Assembly (NCBI GenBank): GCA_037974665.1
Contig: CM075770.1
Location: 570,501 to 634,500, forward strand
Direction of reading: 5' to 3'
DNA from: Ehretia macrophylla
Lineage: Eukaryota; Streptophyta; Magnoliopsida; Boraginales; Ehretiaceae
DNA: 64,000 nucleotides
Position numbers and translations under genes: made by a program. The notes under the pieces are model-generated. The model searched no databases, was not told the origin of the DNA, and saw only the letters and a list, made by a program, of their open reading frames with translations. Below, one piece after another: positions 10,792 to 23,910 of the stretch; positions within the stretch are counted from its first letter, which is position 1; each line of letters opens with the position of its first letter.

Positions 10792-12965
10792 TGTAAGGCC
10801 TCTCACCTGCTGTTACTTTTCTTTTACTTTTGCATAGGGAGTCACATCCAGTAGTGTGGACTTGTGTCCATTTTTCAGCTCCCCACATGATACAATGGGG
10901 TGTTTATCGACTTTACACATAAGGAGCATGTGTATGAGATGTAAGCATGCTCTAAGTTTCAGCTTTTCATTTCTTGTACAAGCATGTGTGTGAGTTGGAA
11001 GCATGATTAAAGCTTTTGCTTCTCATTTCTTTATTTACCAATGTTTGATTATAAATACAACTACCCATGAAGAACTTGTTCCAATAGCTTGGCAAAAAAT
11101 CAGTTATATTATATTCTGTCTAAAATACTCGTTCATCAATTTCGTCAAAGAACCAGTGTTCGTTCCCTATTAAGTTGCTCGCGTGGGATTTTTACTAAAA
11201 GATTTCGTTCCCTATTAAGCTGCTCGCGTGAATAGGTAAGTCATTTTGAGACTATAAATTAACTTAGTTACAAATACTGCAACTAATATATTTCATAGTG
11301 ATAAAGCTTAACTACATGTCTTAATCTAGGACTGTGAGTGTTGATATTAAAGGTCTGCACAACTTGCGAAATTTAGTCTTTGGAATATCTAGCTTGGAAG
11401 TGAGGTAAGTGGGGTTTTTCATCTCTTTCTATTTCTTCCCAAATATTTCTTGTGTGAACTCGTGTATCTATCTTGTATCGTGTAAACTTCTAATTATATT
11501 GTACTCAATCCTCGATATTACATCACATTCTATTCATACTCTTACTCTACTTATACTGTGATGTACTCGTTAATTATTAGTCCTATCACATTATTATTAA
11601 TTCTTGTAATATTCATACTCTTACTAGATCCACTTATTATTATTTATGAGTTGGGCATTCTTTGTTTATTTCATCACACCCGACTAATCGTTAAATCTTG
11701 TTAATATTTCTTATTTTCTTAAATTCCTAGAAAATCTTGTATCCTAGATTTCATCTTGTAATGACCTTATTCATATAATATTCTTTATCTTCTTGTACCA
11801 TTTTTTCATCATTGAACCATGACAATTAATTTACTCAACTCTATCTATTATTGATAAAAACGGGACTTTCTTACCCCGTATTACTCGTAAGTGACATCCT
11901 TGTTATTCCGCTGCTTTATCTCTTTTCTACATCAACTTAGTCAAAATTCTTTTCCTTGGCTAACATCTTATCTCGTGTTTGTTGTTCAAACTTGACTCGA
12001 TTGCACATGCTTCTATACTTGTTTATACAATGGTCCTTATTCTTATTTCCTTTCTAAATTAACTTAGTCGAAATTCTTTCCCTTCTTAACATCTTGTCTT
12101 ATGTTCATTGCTCGATCTAGTCTCGATTCTAAATGCTTATGTTCTTGTTTAATACAGTGGTCCTTGTTCTTATTTCCTTAAATCCATCTTGAATGACTAC
12201 TATACTTTTATTATAAAGTGTGACATATATATATATTACTCAAGATGTGCACGTGACGTGACGTGATTGCTATTTACTCGCTTGTCATGATGGGATCTCT
12301 TAACCGTGTATGCTTATTGGGTGTTACACCCATATAGTGTCGTGATCGTGATTATAATGCTACTATGTAGCCACAGCTAATTATCGTGTGTGATATGTAT
12401 TTTATATCTATTATTTTCAATATTATCTCGTGACAGTGACTTGACTCGTGTTAATTCCATTCAAAATACATGAAAGATATCCACGTCAAGTTTTTCCATA
12501 ATCTCTGGTTCTCGTCTCTTGTTTTTATTTTGTACTTCTATTTTTTTCAAGAGTATTTTTCTTGGGGAAAAAACCCTACTTATTGAGCATTTGATTTCGC
12601 TTACCCTTTGTTATTTGCACTGTTTTATTTACAAATAACGAAGAGTAATTACGGAAAGTATAAGAGTGGGGTAGTTCATCCTCTATGAGAACTCGTGAGA
12701 ATAAGATTGAGTTTTTAGACTTTATGGTTTGAGGCTTGTGATTGTAATCAGTATTTCTATTTTGATATTAAATATTGTATTATTTTGTTTAAGAGTGGTT
12801 TTATTGTGATTGAAGCATTCATAAGTATGGTTTGTAATAAAAGCTTTAGTACTCTGATTTAACTTGCCTCCATTGTGCCTAGCTAGTTAAAGAGGTCTTG
12901 CCTCTCTAGCAAGCGGCATGTCATGTCTTGAAATCATTTAAAGGATGGGATTTTGGGGCGTGACA
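10792..12965 (+). repeat. 5' LTR of the Gypsy element (2174 bp)
   Basis: Starts TGTAAGGCCTCTCACC and ends GGGGCGTGACA. A TATAAATA box at 11050-11057 is a plausible LTR promoter. It carries two copies of a 30-bp segment (TTCGTTCCCTATTAAGYTGC and following bases) at about 11160 and 11206, where the 3' LTR has one. Confidence 0.95.
11050..11057 (+). promoter_or_regulatory. TATA box of the Gypsy 5' LTR
   Basis: TATAAATA, conserved in the 3' LTR at 18261-18268. The position about 260 bp into the LTR fits a U3 promoter. No expression can be inferred. Confidence 0.6.
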
Positions 12966-12968
12966 GAA

Positions 12969-12984
12969 TTGGTATCAGAGCCTT
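12969..12984 (+). promoter_or_regulatory. Gypsy primer-binding site (tRNA-Met type)
   Basis: TTGGTATCAGAGCCTT begins 3 bases after the 5' LTR. It contains TGGTATCAGAGC, the complement of the 3' end of initiator tRNA-Met used to prime minus-strand DNA synthesis. Confidence 0.9.
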
Positions 12985-13126
12985 AGGTTGATGATCTTAT
13001 AGCTAGGTGGGGATAGGAAGTGAGAAAATATAACTGTTTCTTGATAGACATTAAATATCGTATTAAGACACCCCTAAATTGTTCTATGACTTATTGCGTT
13101 GTACATCCTTCCATTTTGGTTAGGAC

Positions 13127-14560
13127 ATGGCAGGAGTAAGCAAAAATGAACAAGGCGATAACGTTGTATTGGTTGATCTCGTCCCGGAAGGACGGAACTT
13201 GCGCCCGTGCCCTAGAAATACAATTGCCAAATCTAGTTTCACTGGGACTAGCAACCCAGTACCTCAACCGGATCCAGCTCCTCTACAAGTTCCTGTGCCT
13301 GTATCAGTACTTGCATTACTACCTGCTATCATGTCAGTGCAGGGATCAGTTCCAGAAATAGAAAATGCTTCAGCATTGCAATCAACACTAGTGTCAGCAC
13401 TTCCGACAGCTCATGCATCCCAAGCAGTACCTGCCATGCAAGAGGTTCCAGCACCAATAACAACACCAACACTACAATTTGTATCAGCACCACACTCATT
13501 TCCAACTGTAACTACCATACCAATCCCTCCTTCTATGTCACAACCATCTGCTATACAACATATCATGCCTACATCTACGGTCTCAACACTCCAAAACCTT
13601 CTAAACATTTGGCTGGATATAGATTCCTTGGCAGCTTCACTACTACGTCAAGTTTATGTGCCAACTACCAGACCCTTAGTTCCCGAGAAAAACACTAACT
13701 GTGCCAATTTGAAGGAGTTCTTAAGTTTGAACCCAACTCGCTTCAATGGTGAAGGCAAGCCACAAGAGGCTTATGACTGGCTGACTGCTATGGAAAATAT
13801 TTTTATAACGGTGGAGTTTAATGAGGATCAGAGAATTCGTTTTGTAGCCTATGTCTTTACTGGTAGAGCACTAGAATGGTGGACTAACATAGTGGGTGGA
13901 ATGCCTCGACCATTCACATGGAAAGATTTTCGTGATGCTGTCGTGACTAAATTTTGCCCAGAAACATTTAAAGATCAAAGGGTGGCAAAATTCATGGATC
14001 TCCGTCAAAGGGATTTGATTATGGAACAATATTATGACAAGTTTCAGAGCTTGGCTAGGTATGCCCTGGAGATGGTCACAAGCGACTACATTAAGGCCAA
14101 AAAGTTCAAATCCGGCCTGAGGCCAGAGACACGAGAAAGGGTAATAATGCAACAACATCGAGGATTCTAAAAGGTTTACGAGACGGCTTTAGTAGCAGAA
14201 TCGTGTCTATTAGAAATGCAACGTTTCCATCAAAACAAGAATAATAAGAGGAAGGGACATTCAGGAAGGCCTCAACATCAAGGAAATGCCCCAAAGAAAC
14301 AAAATGTCATACCTGCTCATCGTCACGAACAACAAGCTAGGTGTGGACACTGTGGTAAAGCACATATAACTGAAGAATGTTGGTGTTCCAGGGGAGCATG
14401 CTTGAAATGTGGTTCGACTAAGCACCGCATTCGAGATTGTCCACGAGTACGTGAGAATTGGCCTATTGACGGTAGAACAAATCATCCCCAGCCTGCACGA
14501 CCAGCACCAAGGTTAGCCAATCGTGCTAGAGCCTTCGCTATAACCCGAGGAAATAAAATG
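13127..14560 (+). pseudogene. Gypsy gag (capsid and zinc knuckle), one nonsense codon
   Basis: It starts at ATG 13127 with a Pro/Val/Ala-rich leader of about 180 residues. The retrotransposon gag domain follows (from about residue 200: LSLNPTRFNGEGKPQEAYDW, then GRALEWWTNI, ending SGLRPETRERV). A TAA at 14168-14170 interrupts the frame, which then continues in the same frame through VYETALVAESC. It reaches a CCHC knuckle CGHCGKAHITEEC, followed by CLKCGSTKHRIRDC. At about 14555 the frame shifts by one to give the protease. The natural product would be a Gag-Pol polyprotein. The damage is a few point events, so decay is moderate. Confidence 0.85.
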
Positions 14561-17500
14561 CTGATGATGTCATTGTGGCAGGTATTCTTCCTATATTCCA
14601 TGAGTATGCGCATGTTTTGTTTGATACTGGGTCAAACTTTTCTTTTGTATCCTCTAGCTTCGCATCTCTATTACCCGTGAAACCTGGATTGTTAGACATT
14701 AAATTATGTGTTGAGACCCCAGTTGGAAACTCTGTTGCGACTAATATTGTGTATCGTGATTGTATTGTTAAAATCGCGGATAGAGATTTTCTTGTAGATC
14801 TAGTTAACTTAAACATGAAAACCTTTGATGTAATCATTGGTATGGATTGGTTAGCTCGTTATCACAGTCATGTGGACTGTTTCACAAAAAGAGTAATCAT
14901 TTCATTACCTGGTGAACCTAAAATTGTATTTGAGGGGAAAAAGTTTCCTACCCCTCAGATTATCTCCGTAATGAAAACTCGTAAGCTCCTTGCAAAAGGC
15001 TACGAGGGATTCTTAGCCCACGTGGTGGAATCGAACAAGAAGGAAGTACGAATTGAAGACATTCCAATTGTGCGAGAGTTTCTAGATGTTTTACCTGATG
15101 AAATTCTTGAACTGCCTCCGAACCGCGATGTGGAATTTGAAATTGAGCTTTATCCTGGAACATCACCAATCTCTAAGGCTCCTTATCGCATAGCCCCTGC
15201 TGAGTTAAAAGAGATGAAGGTGCAACTACAAGAATTGTTAAACAAGGGTCAGATTCGGCCAAGTGTATCTCCATAGGGTGCTCCGATGTTATTCGTCAAG
15301 AAAAATGATGGAAGCATGCGCCTATGTATTGACTACCATGAACTGAACAAGGTGACAATAAAAAATAAGTATCATTTGCCTAGGATTGATGATTTATTCG
15401 ATCAATTACAAGGAGCCCAAGTAGTCTCCAAAATTGATTTGAGGTGGGTTTACCATCAGTTGAGGATCAAGCCCGAAAATACTCCCAAGACTGCTTTTCG
15501 AATAAGGTGTGGGCATTATGAGTTTGTTGTGATGCCTTTCAGATTAATTAATGCGCCAGCGGTCTTTATGGATCTCATGAATCGGGTATTCAAGCCATAC
15601 TTGGATCAATTTGTCGTGATTTTCATCGACGATATCCTAATATACTCAAAGGATTCAAAGGATCATGAACATCATCTTCGAATCGTGTTGCAAACCTTGA
15701 GGGACAAACAACTATATGCAAAATTGAAAAAGTGTAAATTCTGGCTATTAGAGGTAGCCTTTTTGGGGCATGTAATCTCGAAAGGCGAAGTCACTATAGA
15801 CCCCCAGAAGGTAGAAGCGATAACAAGCTGGCCAAGGCCTACCACTGTTACCGAAATAAGAAGCTTCTTAGGTTTGGTTGGTTACTATCGCAAGTTCGTA
15901 AGGGATTTTTCTCGCATTGCCTCGGCTCTTACTCGCTTGACGCGTAAAGGAACTAAGTTCGAGTGGGCACCAAATTGCGATGACAGTTTTCAACAATTGA
16001 AGCATCGATTAGTGACGGCTCCAATACTGACACTTCCTAAAGGAACTGAAGGCTTTTCCATCTACAATGATGCATCACGAACTGGTCTGGGATGTGTACT
16101 AATGCAGAATGACAAAGAGATTGCATATGCGTCAAGGCAATTGAAGGACCATGAGAAGGATTATCCAACTCATGATCTGGAACTTGCAGTTGTGGTGTTC
16201 GCTCTTAAGATATGGAAATATTACTTGTACGGTGTGTCACGTAAGATATATATCGACGACCAAAGTCTCAAATATCTTTTTACTCAGAAGGAACTAAATC
16301 TCAGACAGAGGCGATGGTTGGAATTTTTGAAAGATTACGACTTCACAATCTATTACCACCTCGGTAAAGCAAATAAGGTGGCAGATGCACTAAGTAGAAA
16401 GTCGTATGCATGTGTAGCAGCTGCAATCTCAGCCTAGAAGGAACTGGTACGCGAATTGGAGAAGTTGCAAATAGAAGTGATTCCATATTCAAGAAGTGGT
16501 ATTTTGATGCATTTGATTGTGCAACCTACTCTACTTGAACGAATTTGAGTGGCACAACAAAATGATGTATTCTTAGAAGGCATGAGAAGAGAGGTAAAGA
16601 ATGGGAAAAAGTCATACCTCCGAGTTGATAACAAGGGCACAATGAGGTTTGGGGATAGATTATGCGTTCCCAATGATATCAATTTGAAGAAAGAAATCTT
16701 GTCAGATGCCTACAACTCTCGGTTTTCAATACATTTGGTAAGGACAAAGATGTCTCAGGACTTAAGGAATAATTTTTGGTGGAATAATATGAAGAGGGAC
16801 ATCGCAGAGTTCATAGCTAAGTGTTTAATGTGTCAAAAGGTTAAGGCAAAACATCAAAAATCGTCTGGACTGTTACAACCACTTGATATCCCTGAGTGGA
16901 AGTGGGATAGCATCTCCATGGATTTTGTTACAGGACTCCCGACAACTAAAGACAAGTACGATGCTAATTGGGTGATTGTAGATCGTCTCACTAAATCAAC
17001 TCACTTTTTGCTTGTAAGAAATTTTTTTGACACTATTAAGTTGGCTGCGATATATATAGCTGAGATCGTTAAGCTGCATGGTGCGGCAAAAGATATTGTC
17101 TCAGACAGAGATCCAAAGTTTACCTCAGGGTTTTGGAAGAGTTTGCAATGAGCTTTCGGGACCTAGCAAAAGTTGAGTACAGCCTACCATCCTCAGACAG
17201 ATGGTCAAGCGGAGAGAAACATCCAAATTCTAGAAAATATGTTATGAGCTTGTGTGATTGACTTGGGCAATGGTTGGGGTAAGTATCTACCTCTGGTCGA
17301 GTTTGCCTATAACAACAGTTATCAATCTAGCATTCAAATGGCACCCTATGAGGCATTGTATGGAAGAAAATGCAGAACTCCATTATATTGGGATATGGAT
17401 GAAAGGAAAGTGTTGGACTCTGATCTCTTAGAGGACACTGAGGCTAAAGTGAAATTAATACGTGCAAGATTGAAACAATCCCAAGACCGTCAAAAGAGTT

Positions 17501-17967
17501 GGGCAGATAAGCACCGGAAAGAGTTGAAATTTCAAGTGGGTGATCATGTGTTTTTGAAAATATCACCAACCCGAGGAGTAGTACGTTTTGGCAAGCGAGG
17601 AAAGCTTCAGCCTCGTTTCATTGGACCATATAAGGTATTGAAAAGAATTGGAGAAGTGGCTTACCATGTCGCTCTACCACCAACAATGGCTGGAATTCAT
17701 AATATGTTCCATCTATCCCAACTTAGGCGTTATGTGTATGATGCCAGCCATATAATACCAGTTGAAAAAATCCAAGTTCGTGAAAATCTTACCTTCGAGG
17801 AAGAGTCCTTGGAAATTATAGATCGAAAGGATCAAGTGTTGCAGAAAAGAGTCATTTCTTATGTCAAAATAAGATGGCTGGATCAAACACCAACGGAAGC
17901 ATTGTGGATGCCAGAGGAAGAAGCACGCAACAAATATCCATCCCTTTTCATGAATCAAGAAGAATAA
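14561..17967 (+). pseudogene. Gypsy pol: protease, RT, RNase H, integrase, chromodomain-like end
   Basis: Domains in order. Protease with LFDTGSNFSF at about 14623. RT from about 15286 with [20 protein letters not shown] and the catalytic FIDDILIYS at about 15625. RNase H from about 16060. Integrase zinc region and DDE core from about 16740, including MDFVTGLP and SDRDPKF. C-terminal RFIGPYKVLKRIGEVAYHV and then a chromodomain-like KIRWLDQTPTEALWMPEEE near 17866. In-frame stops: 15274-15276 (S-P-stop-G-A-P, usually Trp), 16435-16437, 16546-16548, 17149-17151, and two more before 17254. Arrangement and C-terminus fit the Tekay/Del chromovirus clade. It cannot make an intact polyprotein. Confidence 0.88.
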
Positions 17968-17990
17968 GTTTTGAGGACGAAACTTCTTTA

Positions 17991-18002
17991 AGGGAGGAAG
18001 GA
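17991..18002 (+). promoter_or_regulatory. Gypsy polypurine tract
   Basis: AGGGAGGAAGGA lies immediately before the 3' LTR. It is the usual primer for plus-strand synthesis in this family, preceded by the typical TTTGAGGACGAAACTTC. Confidence 0.85.
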
Positions 18003-20137
18003 TGTAAGGCCTCTCACCTGCTGTCATTTTTCTTTTACTTTTGCATAAGGAGTCACATGCAGTAGTGTGGACTTGTGTCCACTTTTCAGCTCCCCACATG
18101 ATACAATGGGGTGTATATCGACTTTACACATAAAGAGCATGTGTATGAGATGTAAGCATGCTCTAAGTTTCAGCTTTTCATTTCTCGTACAAGCATGTGC
18201 ATGAGTTGGAAGCATGATTAAAGCTTTTGCTTCTCATTTCTTTATTTACCAATGTTTGATTATAAATACAACTACCCGTGAAGAACTTGTTCCGATAGCT
18301 TGGCAAAAAATCAGTTATATTACATTCTGTCTAAAATACTCGTGCATCAATTTCGTCAAAGAACCAGTGTTCGTGTTGGATTTTTACTAAAAGATTTCGT
18401 TCCCTATTAAGCTGCTCGCGTGAATAGGTAAGTCATTTTGAGACTATAAATTAACTTAGTTACAAATACTACAACTAATATATTTCATAGTAATATAGCT
18501 TAACTACATGTCTTAATCTAGGACTGTGAGTGTTGATAATAAAGGTCTGCACAACTCATGAAATTAAGTCTTCATATTATGTAGCTTGGAAGTGAGGTAA
18601 GTGGGGTTTTTCATCTTTCTATTTCTTTCCATATATTTCTTGCATGAACTCGTGTATCTAGTTTGTATCGTGTAATACTTCTAATTATATTGTACTCAAT
18701 CCTCGATATTACATCACATTCTATTCATACTCTTACTCTACTTATACTGTGATGTACTTGTTAATTATTAGTCCTATCACATTATTATTAATTCTTGTGA
18801 TATTCATACTCTTACTAGATCCACTTAGTATTATTTATGAGTTGGCCATTCTTTATTTATTTCATCACACCCGACTAATCGTTAAATCTTGTTAATATTT
18901 CTTATTTTCTTAAATTCCTATAAAATCTTGTATCCTAGATTTCATCTTGTAATGACCTTATTCATATAATATTATTTATCTTCTTGTACCATTTTTTTAT
19001 CATTGAACCATGACAATTAATTTACTCAACTCTATCTATTATTGATAAATACGGGACTTTCTTAACCCGTATTACTCGTAAGTGACATCCTTGTTATTCC
19101 GCTGCTTTATCTCTTTTCTACATCAACTTAGTCAAAATTATTTTCCTTGGCTAACATCTTATCTCGAGTTTGTTATTCAAACTTGACTCGATTGCACATG
19201 CTTCTGTACTTGTTTATACAATGGTCCTTATTCTTATTTCCTTTCTAAATTAACTTAGTCGAAATTCTTTTCCTTCCTCACATCTTGTCTCATGTTCATT
19301 GCTCGATCTAGTCTCGATTATAAATGCTCATGTTCTTGTTTAATACAGTGGTCCTTGTTCTTATTTCCTTAAATCCATCTTGAATGACTACTATACTTTT
19401 ATTATAAAGTGTGACATGTATATATATATAGTACTCAAGCTGTGAACTTTACGTGACGTGATTGCTATTTACTCGCTTGTTGTGATGGGATCCCTTAATC
19501 GTGTATGCCTATTGGGTGTGATCGTGATTATATGCTACTATGTAGCCACAGCTAATTATCGTGCGTGATGTTTATTTTATATCTATTACTTTCAATATTA
19601 TCTTGTGACTGTGACTTGACTCGTGTTAGTTCCATTCAAAATACATGAAAGATATCCACGTCAAGTTTTTCCATAATCTCTAGTTCTCGTCTCTTGTTCT
19701 TGTTGTGTACTTCTATTTTTTAGGAGTATTGTTCTTGGGGAAAAACCCATACTTATTGAGCATTTGATTTCGCTCACCCTTTTTTTTCGCATTGGTTTCT
19801 TTACAGATAACGAAGAGTAATTATGGAAAGTACAAGAGTGGGGTAGTTCATCCTCTATGAGAACTCGTGAGAATAAGATTGAGTTTTTAGACTTTATGGT
19901 TTGAGACTTGTGATTGTAACCAGTATTTCTATTTTGATATTGAATATTGTATTATTTTGTTTAAGAGTGGTTTCCTGGTGATTGAAGACTTCACAAGTAT
20001 GGTTTGTAATAAAAGCTTTAGTACTCTGATTTAACTTGCCTCTATTGTGCCTAACTTGTTAAAGAGGTCTTGCCTCTTTAGCAAGCGGCGTGTCATGTCT
20101 CGAAATCATTTAAAGGACGGGATTTTGGGGCGTGACA
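18003..20137 (+). repeat. 3' LTR of the Gypsy element (2135 bp)
   Basis: It matches 10792-12965 along its length with scattered substitutions. It is shorter mainly because it lacks one copy of a 30-bp repeat near 18370 and about 20 bp near 19517. TATAAATA is retained at 18261. Confidence 0.95.
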
Positions 20138-20142
20138 TATTT

Positions 20143-20270
20143 AGAGTATTTAAAGCCGGTATATGTGACTGAGTCACTATCTTTGCCTCGATGAATAATT
20201 TCCTGAACTTTTAGTTCACATTGATTAATACGAGGATCAATATGATGATGTTTTTCACAAATTTCTTATT
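20143..20270 (-). pseudogene. Copia pol remnant between integrase and RT
   Basis: On the minus strand, HHIDPRINQCELKVQEIIHR is readable, then GKDSDSVTYTG. This resembles the Copia linker usually read as HLDPRT-QCE-EVQKIIHL. It joins the GRHIGSKNK fragment on the other side of the Gypsy insertion. This shows that the two flanks were once one element, and it fixes the orientation. Confidence 0.65.
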
Positions 20271-23200
20271 TCTTCAGCTTTTATTTTTCTCCCCCTGATA
20301 CTGAGATTAACGAACTATGCTATTGAAACACCTCCCGTCAATTGCCCAATATGTAATATTTGACGGTGTTTCAAATAATATATTATCAATTTTCTTTATA
20401 AACTCAACTTTATGTGCTTTGTGGGGAAGTAATTAAAACATATATTGCGCAAAATATCCTCATATGAGATTTTAATAATGGGGAGTATATAACTCAAACG
20501 ATTGGCTTTTTTTGAATAAACATTGCAGCCTATAAATAGCATGTCCCCAAACAAGACTAAACAACTTAATTCTTAATAATGTTGGTCTAACAATTAGTTG
20601 CAAGCTTTAAATGAAAGATTATGTTAGACCATTTTATGTATGTGTAAGTCACATAATGCTCAACACTAATCCCAATATACACTATAATTAAATGAATGAG
20701 ATGTAAATTGTAAATTTTCTTGAATGCATTAACCGAAAATTGAGCCCGAAATTGGATTAGTTTTGTAATAAATCTTACAAATTTCTCATTTCGAGTGGAC
20801 GGTAAGATATATAATATATGAATGAAAATACATTATTCTAGTAAGATATATTCATTTAATTATATGGATTTCAGACCATAACAAAATTACTCATATATTT
20901 GTATGAGTAACATAATGCCAAATTATAAATCTCAAGTTATCAAAATAACACATCTTAAAGAAGTGAAAATAGTGCATGATTCCCTTTTCTCAGTAATAAA
21001 CGAGTTATTTAAATCTCAAGTTATCAAAATAAATGAGTTATCGAATCACTAGAATAATATCATAATTTTTCATAATCACTAGATATGTATGATAAATTTG
21101 CAACTTCAATCAATCAATGAGTTGAAAACTAACTGAAGATTAAAGCACAAAATAAATTTATTTAATCAAAATTTTAAACATATTTAAAACTCAATCATCT
21201 AAAATACAATAACCCAAATATTAAGATGATGATGTAGATCTTTATTGCAATAATTATAACTAAATCTCACATCTATATTCTACATATAACCTTGAAGATA
21301 ATGAAGACATAAGTAAGGATCATAAGTAATATACATATAAACACTAGAACCACATCCATGCACTCCTCCATTACTAACCTTTGAATTTTTTTTTTCGGTG
21401 TTAAATATGAAGAGGAAGATGAAGTAAAGAGAGAAAAATGATGGAGGAGTGAAGATGGAGAGTGCGGCGAAAAATGATCGAAGAGTGAAGATGGAAAGTG
21501 CGGCGAAAGAAAGAAGAGAGAATAAAAAGAGTAATGGGTCAAAACCCTACTAGCTTGGTCAAACCCCCTTTTTTTTTTCTTTTTTTCATCTTCCTATGCA
21601 TATTTATAAATCATTGCAAGGCCATAAAGTATATTGAATAAGGCCGATATAATAAATTTAAAATCACTTCAGCCAACATTTCCCCTTCAATCAAACTCGA
21701 TCAGATTTCCAGTCACTTGATGTATGTGTCTTTTCTGTTATCCGCATAATATTCGAGCACATTTCATAAAAATGAACATATTACAACTCAAATACATAAC
21801 CCACCAATCATGGTGAACCAATTTATATTAAACATCATCATTGTCCCCTTTAACTTTTGTCTCCCAATTTTGTTTACTTTTCTTTTCTCAACTTTATTTA
21901 ATTTTGACCATCACCAAAACATGCAACGGCTCTTTCCAATAGGTGCAACAAACTACATCTAGCGAGCTCATTATTCAGCTTACCTTGTTTACTCAAGTAA
22001 TATTAGTTACACATGTTACATCATTATAAGCAGATATGTCTACATGTTGATACATACACTATCAGATAAGTGTTGGCTTTCAAAACTATCCGTCCACTTA
22101 AAAACCAAGTTTCGTAACACATCTTTTGTGATAGAGGTTCATCCGTCACGAAAGAATAACTTACAAAAGCTATGCAACTCTTTAGGAAGTTATACAACAA
22201 ATTAACAAGTATATGTATCATCTGATAAATCAATTTTTAGTTTATGCTTTGGGACTCTCTTTGGGCAAGCAACTTTTAGATGCAGTTACATTGACAATAT
22301 TATTACGTGTACAACACTGGAACATAGGGATATTTAATAGTGTTTTGTACAAAAGACTAAAAATATTTTTCTTGCATCCATACATGTTCTTCTTGATAAG
22401 GCCTTAAATTGTATTGGTTTCTAAAGTTAAATTCAAACGAACCAAGGATAAGGCCTTAAGTTACACATTCTTAACTCAAAATGCTCAAGAAGTATCTAAT
22501 TATTGGTTCTTAGATCAAAACTAATGTCAAAATCATGAATGGAGATCAAAGCATTCAGTTTAAGCACTAGAATGAAGAATGACATTTAATGCCACAATTT
22601 CATATTATCAACAGAATCACGTATTATGAACAATAGCTTACATGTAGAAGGTAGAGATAATCCTTACTTACATATGTAGTAATTTTACACATCTTTGACA
22701 TATTATTAAGCAAAATATCAGCTCAATCGCACACATACTTATTGTATAACACGTCATAGTTTTGATACAATTGTCTTTAATGATTGCTAGTATTGAAAAA
22801 TGCTAATCTGCCATTTTAACAGCTCTGGTTTTGAGTTTCTTTCTTTCAAATATACACACTAACATAAAAAACAATCATATTTATATGGGCAACGGTTGAG
22901 GGATAAAAGACGAAAATAAAGAAATTACCTCAGTATACTTCGTTTCTAATGAAGGATCAGTTGAGCCCATCGTGCAAGGCCTTTAACGAAAATGGAGAAT
23001 CCCCAATGTTTTCCAGATTTTGTAATTGTTTCAATGGTTCAGTCCCAAAGCACTAAAGTTGTTGTCACCTTGATTCCTTTTCTTTTTCATTCGTTCACCT
23101 ATTGGCTTGTCTTCTTTTTCTTTCATCATTGTCACACCAAGATTTATATACAGATATAACACTCACACATACATAAACATTTTTTTTTTAATATTAGAAA

Positions 23201-23654
23201 CAGAGTAACAATATATCATTACAAGAAAGACATATTAACATCTTCAAAAATAAATTTGAGTGGTTAGTCATAAAGACAGCTCGTAAAGCCTACACAGTTA
23301 GAGAATGAAAAGATGCAGAAAGAAGCTGAAGTGTAGAAAATTATGGAAGAAAATTAAGTGCGATACTTGATAAAGAAAGGGCTCAATTCTTGGCTATGAA
23401 AGAACATAGCAAGGTTATGGTTCTGAATACTTTCAATATTTAGTTTCGCATCCTTACCTGGTCAAGATTCACCTTTATCTTTTCGGCTTGTGTCGCCTGC
23501 TTCCTTCAAGCAAACTCAATTCAGTATCACAGATAAATTCTGCTCCATATTCTTATCTTCGAAATGCACTTTGATTGCAAAAAGCCTTTTGAAATACTAG
23601 ATAGATCGGACCACTTGTAATATAGAGTTGTAGTAGAGATTTGTGCTGAAAACG
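20271..23654 (-). other. Unresolved internal part of the outer Copia
   Basis: About 3.4 kb that should hold gag, protease and integrase of the outer Copia. No domain could be recognised, and the longest ORFs look random and AT-rich. A primer-binding-like string TTTTCAGCAC (minus strand, about 23641-23652) sits next to the right LTR, as in Copia elements that prime at TTATCAGCACG. The low-complexity T runs and lack of homology suggest deep decay or unrecognised further insertions. Confidence 0.4.
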
Positions 23655-23905
23655 TGTTGTGAAATAATCATCAAATACAATAAAGAATACAATTGCTAGA
23701 AGGAAGAAGATAGATTTATTGATATATTTCTTGTGTATATTTCCTTTTCATAACATCTCTATTTATAACTAAAATAATACAATAATGATATCATCTATGA
23801 AATCATTTCTACTCATAGACATAATTATAGCCCATCAATTAACTTTCTTAAAGTAATTTTTTACTTTCACATGATTCTTATATTAAATATTCACATTTCA
23901 TAACA
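23655..23905 (-). repeat. 5' LTR of the outer Copia (251 bp)
   Basis: Partner of 8596-8868, with TG...CA ends and followed by the target duplication ATTTT. Small deletions explain the shorter length. Confidence 0.85.
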
Positions 23906-23910
23906 ATTTT

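Larger units (their letters stand above)
10792..20137 (+). mobile_element. Ty3/Gypsy chromovirus (Tekay/Del-like), nested in the Copia element
   Basis: A complete structure of 9346 bp. It has 2.1-kb LTRs, TG...CA ends, and an exact 5-bp target duplication TATTT (10787-10791 and 20138-20142). The primer-binding site, gag, protease, RT, RNase H, integrase and chromodomain-like end follow in the Gypsy order, then a polypurine tract. The coding region has several stop codons and a frameshift, so the element is not autonomous now. It sits inside the outer Copia between two parts of its pol, and so is younger. Family knowledge: Tekay/Del chromoviruses carry a C-terminal chromodomain thought to guide insertion into heterochromatin. 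Confidence 0.93.
8596..23905 (-). mobile_element. Decayed Ty1/Copia retrotransposon, split by a nested Gypsy element
   Basis: The element is bounded by two related LTRs (8596-8868 and 23655-23905) that start TGTTGTGAAA and end TTCATAACA. It is flanked by an exact 5-bp target duplication ATTTT (8591-8595 and 23906-23910). The minus orientation follows from three points: a TTTTCAGCAC primer-binding-like string next to the right LTR, pol fragments readable on -, and the post-RNase H motif next to the left LTR. Removing the nested Gypsy (10792-20137 plus one TATTT) leaves about 6 kb. Coding sequence is heavily damaged and much of the gag-IN part is unrecognisable. It is dead, and older than the Gypsy element it contains. 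Confidence 0.85.

Noticed and set aside
13871-14158. 95-codon minus ORF
   Set aside because: Shadow of the Gypsy gag frame.
20271-23654. Idea that the outer Copia is a gene-less LARD element
   Set aside because: Pol fragments (QCELKVQEIIHR, GRHIGSKNK, RNase H end) were found on both sides of the Gypsy, so it is a decayed coding element.
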